Assembly (NCBI GenBank): GCA_016785225.1
Contig: JAFBJZ010000918.1
Coordinates: 1,060,001 to 1,124,000 of the forward strand
DNA length: 64,000 nt
Direction: 5' to 3'
Source of the DNA: Psettodes erumei
Taxonomy: Eukaryota > Chordata > Actinopteri > Pleuronectiformes > Psettodidae
The translations under genes and the position numbers were made by a program. Shown here in pieces: positions 59,107 through 64,000 of this stretch; position 1 is the stretch's first letter, and every line of letters starts with the position of its first letter. The notes below the pieces were generated by a model. The model made no database searches. It was not told where the DNA came from and was given only the letters and a program-made list of their open reading frames with translations.

Positions 59107-61411
59107 ATGAAGCCGCAACTAACCGGGACCGAGGAACTGCGGTCCGTACCAGAGCCTGTCGCGGCTCTGTCTCTGCAAGAGGAGCTTGTTGCGGCGATCC
59201 ACGGAGCGTTCGAGGTGGCCGTGCAGATCGCAGTTCGAGAGGTGAAAAAGCTGGTGGGTCAGACAGCGGGGGATCTCTATGAAGAGATGCGACGAGAGAA
59301 CGAGTCCCTCAGGCGAAGGCTGCGGAGAGCCGAAGCTATGGTAGACTCGGCGCGCATGAAGGGAAGAGCTGGGAGCCTTTCTCCTTCAAAGCAACACGTC
59401 GATGCCGACGCGCACAGTTGTGGACGGATCGCAGGTGACGCGCCTTCTGCCAGCCACAGCTGTGCACAGCAGCCGGCGGATCCCCAGCACGAGCGAGCGA
59501 ACGGAACTGAAGAGCAGAGACCGGGCGATGATGGGAAGACGCATCTCACGAGTGATGCTGAGGAGGAACGACACAATGGATGTGCTAATGGCGAGTAGCT
59601 GTTTTTAATTTTTAATGGCTTTCCAGCCCTCATACATTGTTGGTGAGTATGCAGGATAAACTGCACGAAAAAGCTGAAATATTCATATGTGATGCTGCCT
59701 GTAGACGTGAAACAGCAGTGGCACACTTGGTAGGTTCTACTAGGATTGCAGGAGAACAGTCATCTCAAAGTAAATGTATTGCTCATTATAATGGTTTGTT
59801 TTAACTATTCTCACAAATGTGTACTCAAGTTCTGTATGTGCAACTCAAATGTATACTCGACAATTTTGAATCATGCATGTATGCATCTGCAGGATCTTGA
59901 GTGATAAAGCAAAATGTATAAAGTGTTACCCTGCTCACTGCGTGTGTGGTTTTGGTTCGCAGAAGACACTGAAGAAAGTTCCCATGTATGTGTGGTGAAG
60001 GTAGAAAGCATCAACCAGCTGTGTGAGAACCCGTCGGATGGAGACCACCACGCGGCAACGCTTCCCAGCACTGATGACACGTGCACATTACACCAGGTGA
60101 CAGTGAAGCAGGAGAAAGACGGTTCAGTTTGCTGTTTCGACTCAATCAAATTGGAGGATTTTGGCCTGGAGTCAGCGTCGGCGGTCCAGTCCAAAATGTT
60201 GGAGGAGTGGGAACCAGAAGTGACGGATACTCCGAGCCAAGACGCACACACCCAGCTGTCCTGCACCAGGCTGGCTCAGGGTAAAGAGGAACACGGTGAG
60301 TGAATGTAGTTTTTGCTTGATTACAATTAATCTGATCCTCTACATGGTTGAGAACTTTTGATTTAGACCATCAGTGTGATGCCTATGGTGAATTTGATTA
60401 AATACCCTTTCATTCTGATTTAGAATTTGTAATAATCAGTGGTACAATCTTTCTGTCATTAGTTGCATTGAATTATGCACACTTATGCTGGTCACACTGC
60501 ATCATCTTGGTGCGTTTCAGGTACTGGTGCTAATGTTTGACATCTGAACTTCCAATTTGGCTGCTAAAATCATGTGATGTAATCACAACATGTGTTCTCA
60601 ACATTTTGAGTCCCGTCAAACCATAAAATGATTTGATAAATGTATGACTAAACACATGCAGTAAATATATTTGCTGGGTACCCTTATGGCTTTAAGCCTA
60701 CATGTCAACAAAAGGTGATGCATGTTTGATAAAGGTGGCTATAAAAATTCAAACTCTGAAGCTACATAATCTTTTATGGTGCAAAAGTTTTCAAATTTCG
60801 TCAGCTAAATCCCTCACGTGCGATATTTTTCTCCAGCTAATCGTCCAAATGTGACTACAGGCTTTCCACCACCCTTAGAACTTCTATCCCTCCCCACTGA
60901 GTTTCCCATCTTCCAGCTGGCAGAACCAGCTCCCATCCCAGAAGCCCCTCCACAGATTTATGGAGTCCATGTGCGGACCAGCCGCAACCACGGCCGCACC
61001 ATCGCCAACCTCTACGCCTGCAAGTTCTGTGGTCAGACCTTCCACCTGCCCAGCTTGCTGCGGCGCCACTATGGCCTGTGCCCGCAGAAGCACCAGCAGC
61101 CTGCAGCAGGAAACAAGAGGACCAGACTGCAGCTTTACCCACCAGGCTGCAGCCCCTTCCGCTGCACAGAGTGCAACCGGGAGTTCAACCGCATGGAGAA
61201 CCTCAAGACCCACCTTCGCATACACACGGGAGAGAGACCGTACACCTGCTCGGTGTGCTCCAAGTGTTTTCGTCACTCCGGTGCATTAACCAGGCACTTC
61301 CGTATCCACACCGGAGAGAAGCCTTACATCTGCGGACAGTGTGGGAAGTCGTTCAGAAACTGTGGGGGGCTTAAGTTCCATCAGCGTTCTCACAGCAAGC
61401 AGCTACAGTAA
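59107..61411 (+). CDS. C2H2 zinc-finger protein, family member not identified
   Basis: Probably a nuclear DNA-binding protein. Exons are 59107 to about 59590, 59963-60295 and 60837-61411, giving about 463 aa. ATG 59107 follows a GTCGCC context. The N-terminus forms a charged coiled coil of a type common in fish zinc-finger genes (VREVKKLVGQ, EEMRRENESLRRRLRRAE). The middle is acidic and disordered, with VKVE and VKQEK motifs resembling SUMO sites. At the C-terminus an atypical C2HC finger (CKFC..H..LC, near residue 334) is followed by three C2H2 fingers (FRCTEC, YTCSVC, YICGQC) joined by TGERPY and TGEKPY linkers. The exon 1-2 junction is unusual: only a GC donor after 59590 keeps the frame with the strong acceptor at 59962. 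The GT donor at 59595 would need a weak acceptor at 59978. Confidence 0.85.
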
Positions 61412-62800
61412 AGTGGGACTAACAATGTTAAGACTTCATTTATGTTAGATATAATCAGATGACTTTATACAAAAGTCAACAAGTTTAATTCTGATCATAC
61501 TTATGCGTTTTTTTTAAAAATAATTTTGACAGGGTTTTTCGCAAGTTATTGGAACTGTCAAGTGCATTATATTGAGGTGGTCTGTTATGCTATTGAATTA
61601 ATGAAACGTGATTATCTTAATTTCAGTAATGATTTTCTTTAAGTCAGTGTCCTCTTGTTGGTGGAAAAGGAAAGATAATGTAGCTATCACTTAGTCAGCT
61701 ATTTAGCTGCACATTGTACATATGTATGATGGCTCAGTGGTATCCAAATTAAATATTGTATGTGTAAAAGCTTTCAGTGTAGCTCTAAAGGCACTTTTTT
61801 TCTTATTTTATAATTATTTAAGAAAATCACTTGCTGAACCAGATTGTTTATCTTTTTTCCCCTAATGGTTTGTATGCCCCATTTTATATACTTTATTTTT
61901 GACTACTGTATGGAAATACTGTAATTAGAGTAAATTGTATGTACAGTGCTCAGAAGGTGAACAAAGTATTTGTGTATTTTATTAACAGACAAGGGAATCC
62001 TATGGGTTGAAGTCTAATTTTAATGCTTAATTTATTCAAGTCAGTGACACCAGATGATGCTTCCAGATCAGCTGGAAAAGATGGTTGGAAGACATTCAGA
62101 ATGCCAGTAGAGGGCAACAAAGACCACATCGTATGGTATGATATGAAAACAAAGCTTTGCATTGTAAACTGCATACTGATATTAAACTGCCAGTGACTAA
62201 ATCAGTATGAATGTATGATTTCTGTTTGGGCATCACAGCCCTGGCTACCCTTTGCCCTAGTCTGGTGTCCTTAAGGAAGACACTAGCTGAGCTGTTGTCT
62301 GCTTTATACTGCACTACTTCGCTACCCTCCACTCAAAAGTGTGTTTTGTTTGTTTAATTCACTGTGTCTGACCTTCATGCATGTGTAGAGTTTGACACTG
62401 CATTCATATGCTGAAGGTTGGAAACTCCTGTGTGCTCACTTTGAGCCTCAGATTAAGATATCTATGCACCAGCAGGATTTTGTGGCATCAGACTCGTTAC
62501 AGAACCAGTTCGAGACTTTTCAATGAGGAAGCAGACGTGTGAGACATGAGTAGCGTAGATGTAATTGAAAAACAAATCATACAACATACAAAAAAACAAG
62601 GGAAATGAACTTTGTTTCTTTTCTACAGGCATATTGTCTGAGACATGTCCTTGCGTTAGGACTATTCAAGTCCACTTACATGAGCAGTAAAACAGCCACT
62701 GTGATTTCTACACACTTACTAAAAGGAGCCTGCAATCTGTACGTTTGCGCAAGTCCACGTCAGTTTAAAAGCGCAGCCAAAGATCAGCCCGCTCTGTGAT
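61412..62800 (+). other. Zinc-finger gene 3' UTR and intergenic
   Basis: AT-rich and non-coding. There is no perfect AATAAA close to the stop; ATTAAA-type hexamers occur near 61750 and 62180. Nothing else recognised. Confidence 0.4.
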
Positions 62801-63152
62801 CGACTGTGTCGAACACGTGCCCACTTTTCTGCTATCATTCATTCGCCCTGGATTAAACGCGGAAGCGGACGTTGTCAGAACCGGACGGAGCTAACAATGC
62901 TAGCTGCGATAAGAAGCCGTCCGTAAACAAACAAACTGATTTACCCGACGGGTTTGTCCGCTGACAGTGCTGTAAACCGACTCGCTTCGACGGCAAAACG
63001 CTCACGCAGGAGGGCAGTCGGCTGCCATGTTGACCGGGCCGCTTGAATTTGGAGGCTGATGATGTCGGTGGGACTCGCTAGTGTCGCCTGAGCGCCTCTC
63101 TCAGCACCGCTGCTGCTTCACAGGCTGGCCGCTGTCGGACTCTCGGCTCGGG
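62801..63152 (+). promoter_or_regulatory. CpG-rich promoter and non-coding first exon of a further + strand gene
   Basis: Dense CpG begins near 62850 (ACGCGGAAGCGGACG, CGACGGGTTTGTCCG). A donor (CTCGGCTCGG then GTGAGT) follows 63152. Short upstream ORFs start at ATG 63028 and near 63059 and stop within the exon, so it is untranslated for the main product. The coding part lies right of the window, so the gene cannot be named. Confidence 0.5.
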
Positions 63153-63646
63153 GTGAGTTCTCTCCTTCGTGCCCGGCAGCCGATGTTAGCTGGGCTCGAA
63201 CCGCAGCTTTAGCGACGTGTAGCCAGCAAGGCGAGTTCACTTTCCTGTTTGACAGCATCTCACAGGCCACGGAGCTCAAGTTAGTTTTCGAGATGGTTTA
63301 ATGAGATGTCGCGTATTGTAGGCGCTCTTATACGGAGAACTTTACGTTCACGATGAGCAAGATCACCGATTCCAAGCGTTGTTACAGAAGAAGAAAGAGT
63401 GAATGAAATACACACACACAGCTCTGAATTAGGGCTGTTTATGTAAAAGCACTGTCGTCTCTGTTTTGAAGAGAACACGAAGGTCCGAACATTATAATTA
63501 CAGTGGCATCTTAATCGTAACATTACTACATGCATCCGCCATAGTAACTCACTGATGCGTTCAGGGGTACCTACACTTTATTTCAGAGAGAAGCTTCTCA
63601 CACAATCGTTTAAAGGGCAAAAGACGACATTCCTCATTGTTCCACG

Positions 63647-63647
<1 letters not shown>

Positions 63648-63701
<54 letters not shown>
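63648..63701. repeat. (CA)n microsatellite
   Basis: About 26 uninterrupted dinucleotide units. Confidence 0.95.
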
Positions 63702-63702
<1 letters not shown>

Positions 63703-63795
63703 GTGCTGTAGTTCTGCAAATCTGACCAATAAATGAAACTGCAAAGTACGTGATAAATCACATGACTGATGCTTCAGAATGAGCTCTTTTGGATT

Positions 63796-63858
63796 TACAC
63801 TGATCTGGCACACCATTAAAACCAGTTACCAGTTTCAGTGTTATGGCTGATCAGTGTA
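63796..63858. mobile_element. 63-bp palindromic mini-element (copy B)
   Basis: The ends TACACTGATC and GATCAGTGTA are a perfect 10-bp inverted repeat (11 bp if the flanking T/A pair is counted). Same length as copy A at 43715-43777, with a shared CATTAAAAC core. The ends recall a DNA transposon family, widespread in aquatic animals, whose termini read CACTGATC. Confidence 0.6.
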
Positions 63859-64000
63859 ATACTTAATGAAATATGAAGTATTCTGCAAGTACCATTATAA
63901 AGCTGGCAATTCTTACAGTTCTGAACTGAATGATGAAACTACTCACTCTTGAAAATGACTTAGCGGCTTCAAGAGTAGTTTTGACATCAAGCTGAAAAAA

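Larger units (their letters stand above)
63153..64000 (+). other. Start of first intron of the right-edge gene
   Basis: No coding sequence seen. Holds a (CA)n repeat and the 63-bp palindromic mini-element. Confidence 0.35.

Noticed and set aside
1..64000. tRNA, rRNA or CRISPR features
   Set aside because: No convincing A/B-box pair with cloverleaf, no rRNA-like block and no spaced direct repeats were seen on reading.

Overview
The window is vertebrate nuclear DNA, almost certainly from a ray-finned (teleost, probably percomorph) fish. The genes are split by GT-AG introns and their proteins resemble known vertebrate families. The gaps hold long CA/TG microsatellites, Tc1/mariner relics, a LINE remnant and a fold-back repeat that I recognise from percomorph genomes. 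I see no operon, CRISPR array, phage or convincing tRNA gene. All family names come from reading translations by eye; no search was run.

Left block (1-39.9 kb, + strand). sstr5 (somatostatin receptor, coding sequence split over at least four exons) is followed by about 12 kb of repeat-bearing intergenic DNA. Then come a litaf/cdip1-type gene that carries a one-base frameshift in this sequence, gprc5b (orphan class C receptor) and knop1 (lysine-rich nucleolar protein, also with a one-base frameshift). From memory, the human counterparts lie on 16p12-p13.

Right block (40-56.4 kb). exosc1 (RNA exosome cap protein) and pgam1 (phosphoglycerate mutase) are on the - strand, pi4k2a (type II PI 4-kinase) on the + strand, and avpi1 on the - strand. 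The human counterparts lie on 10q24. After these come a cox8 gene (cytochrome c oxidase subunit), an unassigned C2H2 zinc-finger gene, and at the right edge a CpG-rich promoter with the non-coding first exon of a further + strand gene. The genes belong to unrelated housekeeping and signalling pathways; their proximity reflects conserved synteny, not joint function.

The points most worth a second look are: two GC-AG introns in pi4k2a and a possible third in the zinc-finger gene; two single-base homopolymer deletions that break litaf and knop1 (assembly error or real mutation); the intron-rich sstr5 with several possible C-termini; a pair of 63-bp palindromic mini-elements; and several transposon relics. 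I found no clearly new biological system.
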